Origin: Rhodocyclaceae bacterium
GTDB lineage: Bacteria; Pseudomonadota; Gammaproteobacteria; Burkholderiales; Rhodocyclaceae
Length of the DNA: 64,000 nt
Reading direction: 5' to 3'
Assembly (NCBI GenBank): GCA_030824115.1
Contig: JAVBYI010000004.1
Span: forward strand, 62,001-126,000
A program made the translations under genes and the position numbers. Under the pieces are notes generated by a model that was not told the origin of the DNA, did not search any database, and worked only from the letters and a program-made list of their open reading frames with translations. Of this stretch, positions 19,917-27,450 are shown one piece after another; position 1 is the first letter of the stretch; every line of letters begins with the position of its first letter.

Positions 19917-20381
19917 ATGTCCCAATATCAACTGTCCGAAAAACTCATTTCTCTTAGCGTCGCAGACACTTGGGACGAAGCAAAGCTTGAGTGGGCGCTT
20001 GAGCATGTGTGGCGCGAGGATGAGCCTGACACTTGTCTCTGCGGGCATTCCCCAATCATTGAAATATGCCTGCTACGAAATAGAAAGAACAACAACCCAG
20101 CAATTGTTGGAAACTGCTGTGTCAAGAAATTTGAAACCCTGCCTTCTGATTTAATATTTCAGGCAGTCAGACGCATCCAAGAAGATATAGAGCGAGCAAT
20201 CAACCCAGAAACAATCGATCACGCTCATCAGAAAGGCTGGATCAATGATTGGGAGCGTAAGTTCTACATGGATACGTGGCGCAAGAGAAGACTCACTGAC
20301 GCTCGGCGCAACAAGCGCATCCAAATAAATCAAAAAGTCCTTTCGTGCATTGTCCGGGCTAGAAACAATGCAAAGGGCTAA
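19917..20381 (+). CDS. Cassette-borne hypothetical protein with a cysteine cluster
   Basis: A 154-residue protein. The ATG lies ten bases after the GTTAGCC boundary and the TAA stop overlaps the GGCTAAC box of the next attC, so it is a complete cassette gene. DTCLCGHSPIIEIC (residues 38-51) and VGNCCVKKF near residue 67 give five cysteines and a histidine that could bind zinc. The C-terminal half is basic and helical (KRRLTDARRNKRIQINQK), compatible with nucleic-acid binding. Similar small CxCGH-plus-NCC proteins are seen in integron cassettes and phages, but I know no function for them. Confidence 0.65.
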   Translation: MSQYQLSEKLISLSVADTWDEAKLEWALEHVWREDEPDTCLCGHSPIIEICLLRNRKNNNPAIVGNCCVKKFETLPSDLIFQAVRRIQEDIERAINPETIDHAHQKGWINDWERKFYMDTWRKRRLTDARRNKRIQINQKVLSCIVRARNNAKG

Positions 20382-20439
20382 CCCGGCAGGCGAGAGGGAC
20401 TGCGCAAAAGCGCGCAGCCTCCTCACTTTTACGTTAGAC
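20376..20439 (+). repeat. attC recombination site
   Basis: GGCTAAC (20376-20382) and GTTAGAC (20433-20439) flank a GACTGCGC-AAAA-GCGCGCAG stem. It is 64 bp, a textbook attC, with the upstream stop codon in its first box. Confidence 0.88.
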
Positions 20440-20455
20440 CTCATAGGACAGTCAC

Positions 20456-20905
20456 ATGGACGAAGCACTCAACGCATTTTCTAGCCCGTCGTGGTGGGTC
20501 TTAACTGTCGCCATAGGGTTGCTACTAAACATCCTCGCGCCGTTTATCAACAAAAGCATTGAGTTATTTTGGGCTTCTCACTCGAAGAAGAAGACCGATG
20601 ATCTTTCCCGTGAAGAGGCTGCGGTGCAACGCAAGGTGAAAGACCTTGCGTCACGGAATACGGGGTTTCTCGAAGCAAAAATGGAAGCGATGTACTGGGC
20701 AATCCGAATTGTCTTGGTGCTCTCGATATACCTTCTGCTTATCCAAGTCGCGTTCGCATTGCCGCTACCGTATGTCAATGCTGCTGCTGCCCCAATAGCA
20801 ATTGTCGGCTTCCTAAACGTCACTAAACATTGGAAGCGCTGGAGATTGGGTTGCCGCATTCACAATTTGTTGGCGGTTCAACTCAAGCAGGACGGTGACG
20901 AATGA
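20456..20905 (+). CDS. Cassette-borne membrane protein
   Basis: A 149-residue inner-membrane protein with an N-terminal span (WWVLTVAIGLLLNILAPFI, residues 13-31), a charged coiled region (KKKTDDLSREEAAVQRKVKDL), and two more hydrophobic segments (AIRIVLVLSIYLLLIQVAFAL and AAAAPIAIVGFL). The ATG lies 16 bases after the GTTAGAC boundary, with AGGACAGTCAC upstream. A degenerate attC follows. Single- and three-span cassette proteins of this type are common in integrons and usually unexplained. No effector domain is present. Confidence 0.65.
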   Translation: MDEALNAFSSPSWWVLTVAIGLLLNILAPFINKSIELFWASHSKKKTDDLSREEAAVQRKVKDLASRNTGFLEAKMEAMYWAIRIVLVLSIYLLLIQVAFALPLPYVNAAAAPIAIVGFLNVTKHWKRWRLGCRIHNLLAVQLKQDGDE

Positions 20906-20974
20906 GGTCTACCCAGCGTTGTAGGCGACCTTGCGCATAAAGCCGCGCAAGGCCACTGAACTCAAACGTCGAGC
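20905..20974 (+). repeat. Degenerate attC site closing the array
   Basis: GGTCTAC-type left box and GTCGAGC right box (20968-20974) surround a strong CCTTGCGC-ATAAAGC-CGCGCAAGG stem. Both boxes have lost the consensus AAC/GTT, so the site is probably inactive. Confidence 0.6.
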
Positions 20975-21161
20975 GTCCGCTTTCCCGTACCCGTAGGGCA
21001 GATTAGGGTCGAGTCCGGTCTGTGGTTTGGTCAAACTGTCGGACCAACAGATCAAGTTGAATCGGACGAGGTGGTCATGAGCAACCGGAATATGCAGCCG
21101 CCACAATTCTCATTTTGAAGTTACCATTCCACACCTTGTATTTGAATGTCCTGTAGGTTCG
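20975..21161. other. Intergenic region, nothing recognised
   Basis: No gene, repeat or promoter stands out between the last degenerate attC and the HipA-like gene. Confidence 0.5.
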
Positions 21162-21878
21162 ATGCCGACGCCCTACCGTATCAACAAGATCACACCACTA
21201 CGCCGGACGGGCCATGGCATCACCAAGCCCGCTGCCTGCACACTTCACGGCATCCTCAAGTTCGACTGCCCTGAATCGCCCCACCTCGTCTACAACGAGT
21301 TCGTCGCGCTACGTTTGGCCCAGGCTCTGCGCATTCCTGTCGCCGATGGGGTCTTGACCATCGCTGGAGACGGCTACGCATACGCCAGTCTGGAGGTGGC
21401 ACTGCCGGGTCTTGACCTACCGGATATGCGCAAATCTGATTACCCGAAAGTAGCGAACCGCTACCCGGATCAGGCCGCTGCGATCCTCGCCTTCGATTAT
21501 TGGATTGGTAACCGTGATCGCGGTGGTAATGTGAAGGCGGCGATGCTCAGTCAGCACATGCCATTGTTTCGCGCCTTCGACCATCAGTTTGCCCTTCTCG
21601 ACGCTGAGAAGGATCACATGACGAGCATCGAAGTTCTTAAGCGCGGCGATTCCATTGTTCGGTATCACCCGTTCATGTTGTCCGTACCGAGGGATCGTGT
21701 AATGTCATGGGTCGCGCGCATCGCATGTTTGTCTGTCGATATAGTCAGAAGCTGTTGCGTCTTAGGACAACCTTTCCGGACGGTCATGCCAGATACGCAG
21801 AGTGCACTCTGTGAAGCATTGCTTATCAGGGCCAAGCGTCTGTCCAGCATCATCCCGACCATACCGACGTTGATATGA
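21162..21878 (+). CDS. HipA-like kinase
   Basis: A 238-residue protein resembling the short HipA-family kinases. VYNEFVALRLAQALRIPV near residue 43 matches the glutamate-bearing helix of the N-lobe. AILAFDYWIGNRDRGGN (residues 107-123) matches the catalytic loop with aspartate and asparagine. FRAFDHQFAL near residue 131 matches the DFD-like metal site. HipA kinases phosphorylate proteins, for example glutamyl-tRNA synthetase, and usually act as toxins. This protein is about half the size of E. coli HipA. Its stop overlaps the start of the DUF3037-like gene by ATGA, so the two form a unit. No HipB-like antitoxin is adjacent; the partner may serve another role. Confidence 0.7.
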   Translation: MPTPYRINKITPLRRTGHGITKPAACTLHGILKFDCPESPHLVYNEFVALRLAQALRIPVADGVLTIAGDGYAYASLEVALPGLDLPDMRKSDYPKVANRYPDQAAAILAFDYWIGNRDRGGNVKAAMLSQHMPLFRAFDHQFALLDAEKDHMTSIEVLKRGDSIVRYHPFMLSVPRDRVMSWVARIACLSVDIVRSCCVLGQPFRTVMPDTQSALCEALLIRAKRLSSIIPTIPTLI

Positions 21879-22687
21879 GTCCTCGCGAGATCGCCTGCTG
21901 GCCAGTCCACTACACAGCTGATCCGTTCCTACAGGAACCCCGCAATATCGGGCTGATCGCTCACGACCAAGGCGAGACCTGCTGCGTCATGATGGGCGAT
22001 GGTGAGCGTACACCTGACGCGCGGTTCTTTTGTCATGCTTTTGGATTTCCGGAAGCCGCCGGCTGGGTCTATTCTGAGTGGGTACGTTGGTTTAAGGGAC
22101 TTGCCGAGGAAGCCAAGACCACCAATGCCATTCAAGCCGAATTGAATCGACTTACGAAGACCGGTGCTAGATTCGGCGGCGGCGAGTACTTCGGCGTAAT
22201 GGCATCATCCGAGGAGAACGTCTCTTCCTTGGCCAGGAGGCTGTTCTCTGAAATGGTAAAGGTTCCCAACCTACCTAGGCGATCCCGATTCGAAGCTGAC
22301 TTCGAGGATGTAATCATGAGGTCTGAAATCGAAAGCTGTTCAACCCTGCACCGGGATGTCGAGCTTGAAATTCAAAGTGTCGACCGGCCGACGTTTGTGC
22401 GCCTGCCGATTTTCGTGGAAGCGCCGGTGCGGATCGGCATCAAGCTGATGCGTTTTGAGGGCACGGCCGATACTGTGACGGCCAGCCAGGCGAACGACAT
22501 CATTTATTCCTTTGACGCCCTCACGGCGCACGGCATTCTGGAACGCAAACGTTGTGTCGTTCTTCATGACCGTCCAACGCAACGCCGCTACCGCCATCTG
22601 GACAGAATTGCAAAGCAGGTGCGCCTTATGATGCTCGACGATCCTGAAACGCCCCGCGTCCTAAAGGATCTGGCGCGTGCCGCTTGA
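21875..22687 (+). CDS. DUF3037-like partner of the HipA-like kinase
   Basis: A 270-residue protein. Its opening VHYTADPFLQEPRNIGLIA resembles DUF3037 proteins, which begin with a similar P-x(n)-E-x-x-N-I/V-G strand and are often encoded beside HipA-like kinases. The middle has a low-complexity acidic helix and RSRFEADFEDVI. The C-terminal 90 residues (PVRIGIKLMRFEGTADTV...) form a separate domain, possibly substrate- or DNA-binding. The start is coupled to the HipA-like gene, and the last 27 bases overlap the convergent GIY-YIG gene. Whether it is an antitoxin, substrate or effector is unknown. Confidence 0.6.
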   Translation: MSPREIACWPVHYTADPFLQEPRNIGLIAHDQGETCCVMMGDGERTPDARFFCHAFGFPEAAGWVYSEWVRWFKGLAEEAKTTNAIQAELNRLTKTGARFGGGEYFGVMASSEENVSSLARRLFSEMVKVPNLPRRSRFEADFEDVIMRSEIESCSTLHRDVELEIQSVDRPTFVRLPIFVEAPVRIGIKLMRFEGTADTVTASQANDIIYSFDALTAHGILERKRCVVLHDRPTQRRYRHLDRIAKQVRLMMLDDPETPRVLKDLARAA

Positions 22688-22963
22688 TTCCCCGAAGGCG
22701 TAAGCCCAGCGCCATTTCTCCAGCGGCTTCAGTCGTTTCAACTGAACCTCAACCTGGGCCGCTTCCCGGTGGGAGTCGAACCGTACGCGGACAAGAATGC
22801 GCACCGGTGCGTTCATGCGCGTGTACTTCGCGCCCTTCCCGGCAGCATGCTGCGCAAAACGCGCGTCTACATCGAGGGCGATGCCGGTGTAGATACCACC
22901 ACCCTTGCATTCGAGCATGTAGAGCCACCAGGGCCGGTCAGCATCGCGCACCAATTCAGTCAT
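22661..22963 (-). CDS. GIY-YIG endonuclease domain protein
   Basis: A 100-residue single-domain nuclease of the UvrC/YhbQ GIY-YIG type. WWLYMLECKGGGIYTGIALD (residues 12-31) holds the two tyrosine strands, ARFAQH gives the catalytic arginine helix, and GKGAKYTRMNAP matches the YhbQ-type loop. The glutamate is in QVEVQLKRL. Such small proteins have weak or unproved nuclease activity and may process branched DNA. The start overlaps the stop of the 603-residue zinc-ribbon gene by four bases (ATGA), making it the last gene of the recombinase operon. That coupling is unusual and suggests a role in integration or excision. Confidence 0.85.
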   Translation of the reverse strand: MTELVRDADRPWWLYMLECKGGGIYTGIALDVDARFAQHAAGKGAKYTRMNAPVRILVRVRFDSHREAAQVEVQLKRLKPLEKWRWAYAFGESSGTRQIL

Positions 22964-24771
22964 GCGGCCAGCGCCTTTTGCTCGATCTCCATTGTGAGCC
23001 TTGGATCGATCATGTTCAGGTATTTGACGGCGGTAGCCGACGTGATGCCGAACGCCTTGACAAGCACCTTCGGTATCCGAAGCCCATTGAGATAGGCGGT
23101 GTAGAGCGCCGTCGCAAAAAGCTGCTCCGCCCGAACGTCGGCCTTAGCCAACCAGTAAGCCACTGCGGCAGCCGTCAGATGCTCGCCTAGCTGCCGACCG
23201 GGGAAGAGGTAGGGGTTGTCGTCGCTGTTGTCCATGACGGCAAGCGCGCGCCGACGTTCCAAGTAGCGGCCAAGGATGTCGCTTACCCTGGCGTCCAAGG
23301 CGATCTCGGTGCGACCGAACGCGATGCGGTAGCGGCCGTCTCGCCCTTGAGAAAGATCTTCCAAGAGGATGCGCACCGCGCTCTTGACCGTTTGAGCATA
23401 GAGCAGCAGGAAGAGGCCGATCAGCGACTCGCGCAGGGCGTCGTCGGCCGGGGAGAGCCAATCCTTGAGCAGGGCCAGATATTTCGTTCGCGGCAAAAAT
23501 ATCCCTTCGGGTAAATCCCGCCTGATCGTCTTCACAGCAAGAGCCTGGAAGAGCTTTTCTTTGCGGTTGAGGAAGCGCACGAAGGATCGGATCGAAGCGG
23601 CAAGTCCCGGGCTTTCCGTCAGGAACATGTTCAGGTGATCAGGCGTCGCTTGCTGAATCATGACCACACCTGCGGCTTCCAGGGTTTCGCAGAACTTGCG
23701 CGCCGCGCGCAGGTTCGACGTGATGGTGTGCGCCTTCATCCGGGACTTTTCGCCCTTCCAGCCGCGGCTGTCATAACGTGCCCGGATGGCCATCAAGTGG
23801 TCGCGGTACCGGGACAGCACGGGCGCGAACCATTTCCCCTCCACGTTCTCGATCATCGACCCCTGGCGGACGGTTTCGGCCGTGTCCGCCAGCAGCGCGC
23901 GGGTCGGGGCCGGGATCGTCCCGCACTTAACTAGGTATCCATACGGGACAGCAAAACGCCGCAGTCCATCCGTTCCGCCGGCGGTTGCCAGGAGCGCAGA
24001 CGGTGTGATCTCCGCGGGTTTGGCGAACGCTGCGTCGAGACGCGCGAACAACAGGTAGTAGCGGTTAATCCTCGCCATGGCCTTGTCAGGGTTGACCTCG
24101 CCCAGTAGGGCGGCGCCGAAGCCGATCCATGCCTTGCGTGCCCAATCTCGCTGGAGAAGAGCCGCTCCTTCTGACAGCCGTTTCTGCACGGTGTCGCGCT
24201 GGTAGCAGGACATGCACCGGGTGGCGCTATGGCGCACGCCCTTTTCCCCACACTTCGGACAGACAAATGGATTTCCGGCGGAGGCTTGGCAACGCTTGCA
24301 CACCGGCTTACCGTCTGGGGTTGCTCCGGCCGGCCGCCGTGACTTGCGACAAACGGAGCAGGTGGCAAATCCCTGATGGTGGCGCCAGCAACGACTGCAT
24401 ACCCGGCGACGACCTTCTGAAGTTTCGATTCCGGTCAGCGTGAGTTCCAACTGTCCGCACTGCTCGCAGGCCTCTGGTTCGCGGTAATGTCTGGCGCACG
24501 GCCAACATACCGCGCCGCCTTCCACAAGAAGGCTGGCCCGAGGTAGTGATTTCCCGCATCGCAAACAGGTGCGGTTCTTGGTTCGACAACTCTTGCATAA
24601 GGGCTGTCCTTCGGCGTCGGTGGATCGCGTGTTGCCGCCGCACTCTCGACAGGGGGCCAAAGGCACACGCAACCCGCACACATCACACAGGGCACGCCCG
24701 TTCCGGACAAGGCGCGCCTTGGTCATTTCCCGACCACATTCATCGCAACGTGTGCTTGGTGCGGTAGGCAT
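22960..24771 (-). CDS. Zinc-ribbon protein with recombinase-like C-terminus (Tn554 TnpB-like in context)
   Basis: A 603-residue protein. Residues 9-189 carry twelve CxxC knuckles, that is six tandem zinc ribbons, for example CDECG, CRECG, CLRCG, CEQCG and CPKCG. The rest is helical. The segment from about residue 365 has an SAM-like core-binding helix bundle, and LLLYAQTVKSAVRILLEDL near residue 455 aligns with the arginine-I helix of tyrosine recombinases. The final VKYLNMIDP may carry the tyrosine, but no HxxR box is clear. It sits third in an operon after a tyrosine recombinase and a 135-residue HTH protein, matching the sizes of Tn554 TnpA, TnpC and TnpB. It could be an inactive recombinase subunit. 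Confidence 0.6.
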   Translation of the reverse strand: MPTAPSTRCDECGREMTKARLVRNGRALCDVCGLRVPLAPCRECGGNTRSTDAEGQPLCKSCRTKNRTCLRCGKSLPRASLLVEGGAVCWPCARHYREPEACEQCGQLELTLTGIETSEGRRRVCSRCWRHHQGFATCSVCRKSRRPAGATPDGKPVCKRCQASAGNPFVCPKCGEKGVRHSATRCMSCYQRDTVQKRLSEGAALLQRDWARKAWIGFGAALLGEVNPDKAMARINRYYLLFARLDAAFAKPAEITPSALLATAGGTDGLRRFAVPYGYLVKCGTIPAPTRALLADTAETVRQGSMIENVEGKWFAPVLSRYRDHLMAIRARYDSRGWKGEKSRMKAHTITSNLRAARKFCETLEAAGVVMIQQATPDHLNMFLTESPGLAASIRSFVRFLNRKEKLFQALAVKTIRRDLPEGIFLPRTKYLALLKDWLSPADDALRESLIGLFLLLYAQTVKSAVRILLEDLSQGRDGRYRIAFGRTEIALDARVSDILGRYLERRRALAVMDNSDDNPYLFPGRQLGEHLTAAAVAYWLAKADVRAEQLFATALYTAYLNGLRIPKVLVKAFGITSATAVKYLNMIDPRLTMEIEQKALAA

Positions 24772-24774
24772 AGC

Positions 24775-25182
24775 CTACTTCTTTTCCCCAATAGGTTTTT
24801 TCGGAATGGGGAAGGGGTGAACCTTTGGGCCACCGGCATCGTCCGGGTTGGTTTCCGGCTCGGCGGATCGCGGTGGTTTGCGGATACGCTTCGCTGCCGG
24901 CTCGGGAGCCAGCGCATCGCCAGGTGCCGGCGTCGCTACGGCAGTCCCCTCGATGGGCATGAGATCACTGAGAGTTCCCCCCAGGACATTTATCAGGGCT
25001 TCTAGCAAAGCCGTTTTCACTTGTGCCGGACGGTCGTCGACGATGCGCGACAATTGGGCGCTCGTGATTTCGTAGCCGACAGCATCCAAGCGTCGTTTCA
25101 ATTCGGTTGCCGTGGCAATTCGGTTCTCGGCCATCCGGACACGCAGGCGCCAGCCGAGGGTTATGCGATTGTCGTCGCTCAT
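24775..25182 (-). CDS. Small HTH protein of the recombinase operon
   Basis: A 135-residue protein. Residues 1-75 form a Cro/C1-like helix-turn-helix (RLRVRMAENRIATATELKRRL, then YEITSAQLSRIVDDRPAQV). The proline-, alanine- and acidic-rich C-terminus is probably disordered. It overlaps the recombinase stop by four bases and ends three bases before the zinc-ribbon gene, so all are translationally coupled. By position and size it corresponds to TnpC of Tn554-type elements, though that protein is not known to me as an HTH protein. It may act as a directionality factor or repressor; this is inference. Confidence 0.7.
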   Translation of the reverse strand: MSDDNRITLGWRLRVRMAENRIATATELKRRLDAVGYEITSAQLSRIVDDRPAQVKTALLEALINVLGGTLSDLMPIEGTAVATPAPGDALAPEPAAKRIRKPPRSAEPETNPDDAGGPKVHPFPIPKKPIGEKK

Positions 25183-26297
25183 TTTGTTTGCTCCTTGTCG
25201 TCGAGTGCATTATCGATTTCGCGTGCCACCACGTTGCTGATTTCTTCATTAACGATTTCGTCTGGAACGTGCATATAGACCTGGGTGACCGCGACCGTGC
25301 TGTGTCCGTGTTTGCGGCGCACCGCCTCCATGCTGAAGCGCATGGACTCATGGGTCACGCTTGTATGGCGCAAGCAGTGGGGACTGAGACCCTGGCCTTC
25401 CAAATTGCAGTATCGGGTTGCCACGTGGAATCGGTATTCCGCAGCCGATATCTTCAGCCGGTGACCACGCTCCGAGAGGAAAAGCGCCTGCTCGTTGGGA
25501 TCGGCATGGGTCAGAAACTCAGGCCGCACCTTGTTGATATACCAATCCAGCAGCGCCGGAAAATCTGTGTGCGTCACAGGTACGCTCCGGAACCTGGGAC
25601 CACTGCCCTTGCTACCCTTGCCCCATACGTTGATGAATCCGAAGTCGCCGAAGGCGGGGATATTGGGGTTGGGTTGGAACGAGGTTAGATCGAGTTTGAG
25701 TGCTTCCGAAATACGCAGCCCCGCAGAGTAGAGCGTGAAGAAGAACATCCGGTCGCGGCGCAACGGGTTGTAATCCTTGGCGTGGAAGCGACCCGCCTCC
25801 ACGGCGGCCATTCGCAATCCCTCGAAGAAGCGGTCGATTTCGTTGTGCGTAAAAGCGCGGCGCTCGCGCCCGCCTTCCCGCTCGGTCGTGTGCGGAATAC
25901 AGTTTTCTTCGGAGCAGATTTGGCGCGGATCGATGCCGTAGAGCCGACGGATGTCATTTCGAAATTTGACGTTGGTCGTCAGATAATCGAGGAAGGTGCG
26001 GATCGAGGACTGGTAGTGCCGCTGGGATGAGCGTGCCAACGCTCTTTCAAGGCCCAGATGGTCGCACCAGGCATCGAAGCTGTCCTCGGTCCAGAGCCAC
26101 GGCGGCAACTGGCTGTGGGAGGCAAAGTCACGCACGATGGCAACATCGCGGGCGACAGCTTTCTCGGTATGGCGCAGGGAGGACAGGCGGCGCCTGGCCC
26201 ATGCCTCAATGATCGCCTCGAACAACTCGGCGTCCTGTGGTGCTAACGCCCAAGGGGTTGAGGGTTTCGCAACTAGCAGATTGTTGGTGCTCGCCAT
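25179..26297 (-). CDS. Tyrosine recombinase of element B
   Basis: A 372-residue site-specific tyrosine recombinase. The N-terminal SAM-like core-binding domain spans about residues 35-150. The catalytic domain shows the arginine in SAGLRISEALKLDL, a lysine region (GKGSKGSGPRFRSVPV), HCLRHTSVTHE with the HxxR motif, HGHSTVAVTQVYMHV with the final histidine and the tyrosine nucleophile. All catalytic residues appear intact. I chose the ATG at 26297, preceded by GGAGGCGAGAG, rather than the TTG at 26333. It is the first gene of the four-gene operon and lies about 330 bases from the right att junction, so it is the obvious mediator of element B integration into comM. Confidence 0.92.
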   Translation of the reverse strand: MASTNNLLVAKPSTPWALAPQDAELFEAIIEAWARRRLSSLRHTEKAVARDVAIVRDFASHSQLPPWLWTEDSFDAWCDHLGLERALARSSQRHYQSSIRTFLDYLTTNVKFRNDIRRLYGIDPRQICSEENCIPHTTEREGGRERRAFTHNEIDRFFEGLRMAAVEAGRFHAKDYNPLRRDRMFFFTLYSAGLRISEALKLDLTSFQPNPNIPAFGDFGFINVWGKGSKGSGPRFRSVPVTHTDFPALLDWYINKVRPEFLTHADPNEQALFLSERGHRLKISAAEYRFHVATRYCNLEGQGLSPHCLRHTSVTHESMRFSMEAVRRKHGHSTVAVTQVYMHVPDEIVNEEISNVVAREIDNALDDKEQTK

Positions 26298-26628
26298 CTC
26301 TCGCCTCCGAACCGCAATATCTGGAACTTCCAATTTAGCGGTAGCAACACTTGCAGCATTGGGATGAATAATATCATAATGCGACGACTAATGCAAGATT
26401 CCTGCATTTGATGTTAAAGCATGAGATCACTCGACATTTCTGGTTAAGTGATTGATTGAAAAGCAAACGTCTGTGGGAGGTGTAGCGTGCCAATATTCTG
26501 GACGCCGTCACATCGCTCGCGTGATTCCTGCAAGTGATGTGATATTGGAACTTTTGGGAATCCTTGCCAATCAGCCGGTTATTGCATTTTCGGCTTTACT
26601 GATGCCTTTATTGGCAATATTGGAAGTT
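26298..26628. other. Right end of element B with repeated recombinase-site motifs
   Basis: A non-coding stretch of about 330 bases. Several TTCCAATATT/AATATTGGAA variants (26490-26502, 26541-26550, 26616-26625) and two ATTCCTGCA repeats with flanking GTGATG lie here. The layout suggests arm-type binding sites for the recombinase and a promoter for its operon. The forward frame 26452-26703 is not a gene. Confidence 0.65.
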
Positions 26629-26700
26629 CGGCAGCTCATCGAGGAACAGCACGCCATGGTGGGCAAGCGAAATTTCGCCGGGGCGAGGTACGCCACCTCC
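26629..26700 (-). pseudogene. comM: Orphan middle fragment of comM between the two elements
   Basis: Reading the minus strand from 26700, the sequence is GGA GGT GGC GTA CCT CGC, then codons for [18 protein letters not shown]. This is the ComM segment from the glycine stretch after ALVGGG to the Walker B LFLDELP motif. It is missing from both larger pieces. Its left boundary is element B and its right boundary is the CCTCC duplication of the Tn7-like element. It proves that both elements entered the same gene independently. Confidence 0.95.
26696..26700. repeat. Left target-site duplication of the Tn7-like element
   Basis: CCTCC, identical to 52997-53001 at the far end, five bases as expected for Tn7-family transposition. 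Confidence 0.92.
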
Positions 26701-26789
26701 TGACAAACCCATTGCTTTTTGCGAACATGGTCATCTTTTACAACGATACGCGCGAATAGATCAAATGGGCGTTAAGGCGGAACACCTCG
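26701..26789. repeat. Left transposon end with TnsB-type sites
   Basis: Contains TGCGAACA (26720-26727) and CGCGAATA (26751-26758), 31 bases apart, within 60 bases of the terminus. They probably also lie in the promoter of tnsA, allowing autoregulation by TnsB. Confidence 0.75.
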
Positions 26790-27437
26790 ATGGCTGTACG
26801 TAAGATTAAGGCCAACGCTCGAAGCATAACCGGTCGGAACGGTTACTCGGGGCAGCAGTACGAGTCGAGTCTCGAAAGGGATCTGCTTGAACTGCTGGAT
26901 TTCGACTACAACGTCGACCGCTACGAGACTCAGCCGCTCACCATAACATACGTGGGCAGCGACGGACGGATCCACACCTACACCCCAGACGTCTTGGTCC
27001 TGTATCGCCGCGATATCGTCCCGGCGCGCGACATGCCCCACATCCTCGTCGAGGTGAAGTACCGGGAAGAATACCGCGGCAAGTTCAAAGAACTCAAGCA
27101 GCGCTTCCGTGCCGCCCGTCTCTACGCACGCGAGCGTAACTGGCGCTTTGTTGTGCTCACCGAGCGCGAGATTCGTACCCCCTACCTTAAGAACGCCCGT
27201 TTCTTGCGCCCTTATCGGGATGTCGACTACGAGCCGGTGCGCGAGTGGGTTGTGCTGCAGCAGGTGCGTACCTTGGGCGAGACCTGCCCTGCCGCTGTCA
27301 TCGAGTCCCTGGCAGACAGCGACTGGATGCGTGCAATATATCTGCGCGAACTTTGGCGCTTGATCGCCACCAAGCGCGTTGCGACCGATCTGATGCTTCG
27401 TTTGAATATGCAAAGCCGCATTTGGTACAACGGCTGA
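26790..27437 (+). CDS. tnsA: TnsA-like heteromeric transposase endonuclease subunit
   Basis: A 215-residue endonuclease that in Tn7 cuts the 5' strands at the transposon ends, giving cut-and-paste movement together with TnsB. The PD-(D/E)XK core is visible: the glutamate region YESSLERDLLELL (residues 24-36), PDVLV (D67) and ILVEVKY (E88, K90). The C-terminal half (from about residue 140) is the helical domain that contacts TnsC. The usual length is 200-275 residues, so this is complete. The start lies 90 bases from the left end and is followed by tnsB after 13 bases. Intact catalytic residues suggest a simple-insertion rather than cointegrate pathway. Confidence 0.92.
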   Translation: MAVRKIKANARSITGRNGYSGQQYESSLERDLLELLDFDYNVDRYETQPLTITYVGSDGRIHTYTPDVLVLYRRDIVPARDMPHILVEVKYREEYRGKFKELKQRFRAARLYARERNWRFVVLTEREIRTPYLKNARFLRPYRDVDYEPVREWVVLQQVRTLGETCPAAVIESLADSDWMRAIYLRELWRLIATKRVATDLMLRLNMQSRIWYNG

Positions 27438-27450
27438 AAAGGAACATGAC

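Larger units (their letters stand above)
16129..20974 (+). repeat. Integron-type gene-cassette array without integrase (CALIN-like)
   Basis: All genes from 16138 to 20905 point the same way and are compact. Several are separated by elements with attC architecture: an RYYYAAC box, a GC-rich imperfect stem (TGCGCG...CGCGCA type) and a GTTRRRY box. Three gene stop codons lie inside the RYYYAAC box, as is usual in cassettes. The clearest sites are 17367-17432 and 20376-20439. Degenerate ones are at 19582-19648 and 20905-20974, and partial boxes at 16128-16134, 16847-16853, 17001-17007, 17933-17939 and 19901-19907. No gene resembling IntI is present in the window. The array therefore fits a cluster of attC sites lacking an integrase, carried as cargo of element B. 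Confidence 0.8.
13395..26628. mobile_element. Element B: integrative element with a Tn554-like recombinase operon, inserted in comM
   Basis: A 13.2-kb insertion between two codons of comM. The join after removal (26629 next to 13394) restores CTG CCG GAA TTT in frame, which encodes the conserved LPEF sequence after the Walker B aspartate. The pentamer TTCGG occurs at both junctions (13392-13396 and 26627-26631), so the crossover could lie a few bases either way. Inverted TTCCAATATT copies lie just inside both ends (13406-13415 and 26616-26625), with further variants at 13424-13435, 26490-26502 and 26541-26550. These are likely recombinase binding sites. The recombinase operon lies at the right end. 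Envelope genes, an integron cassette array and a HipA-like pair fill the rest. Confidence 0.8.

Noticed and set aside
26452-26703. 83-codon forward frame
   Set aside because: It spans the att site and the antisense of the comM fragment, so it is not a gene.
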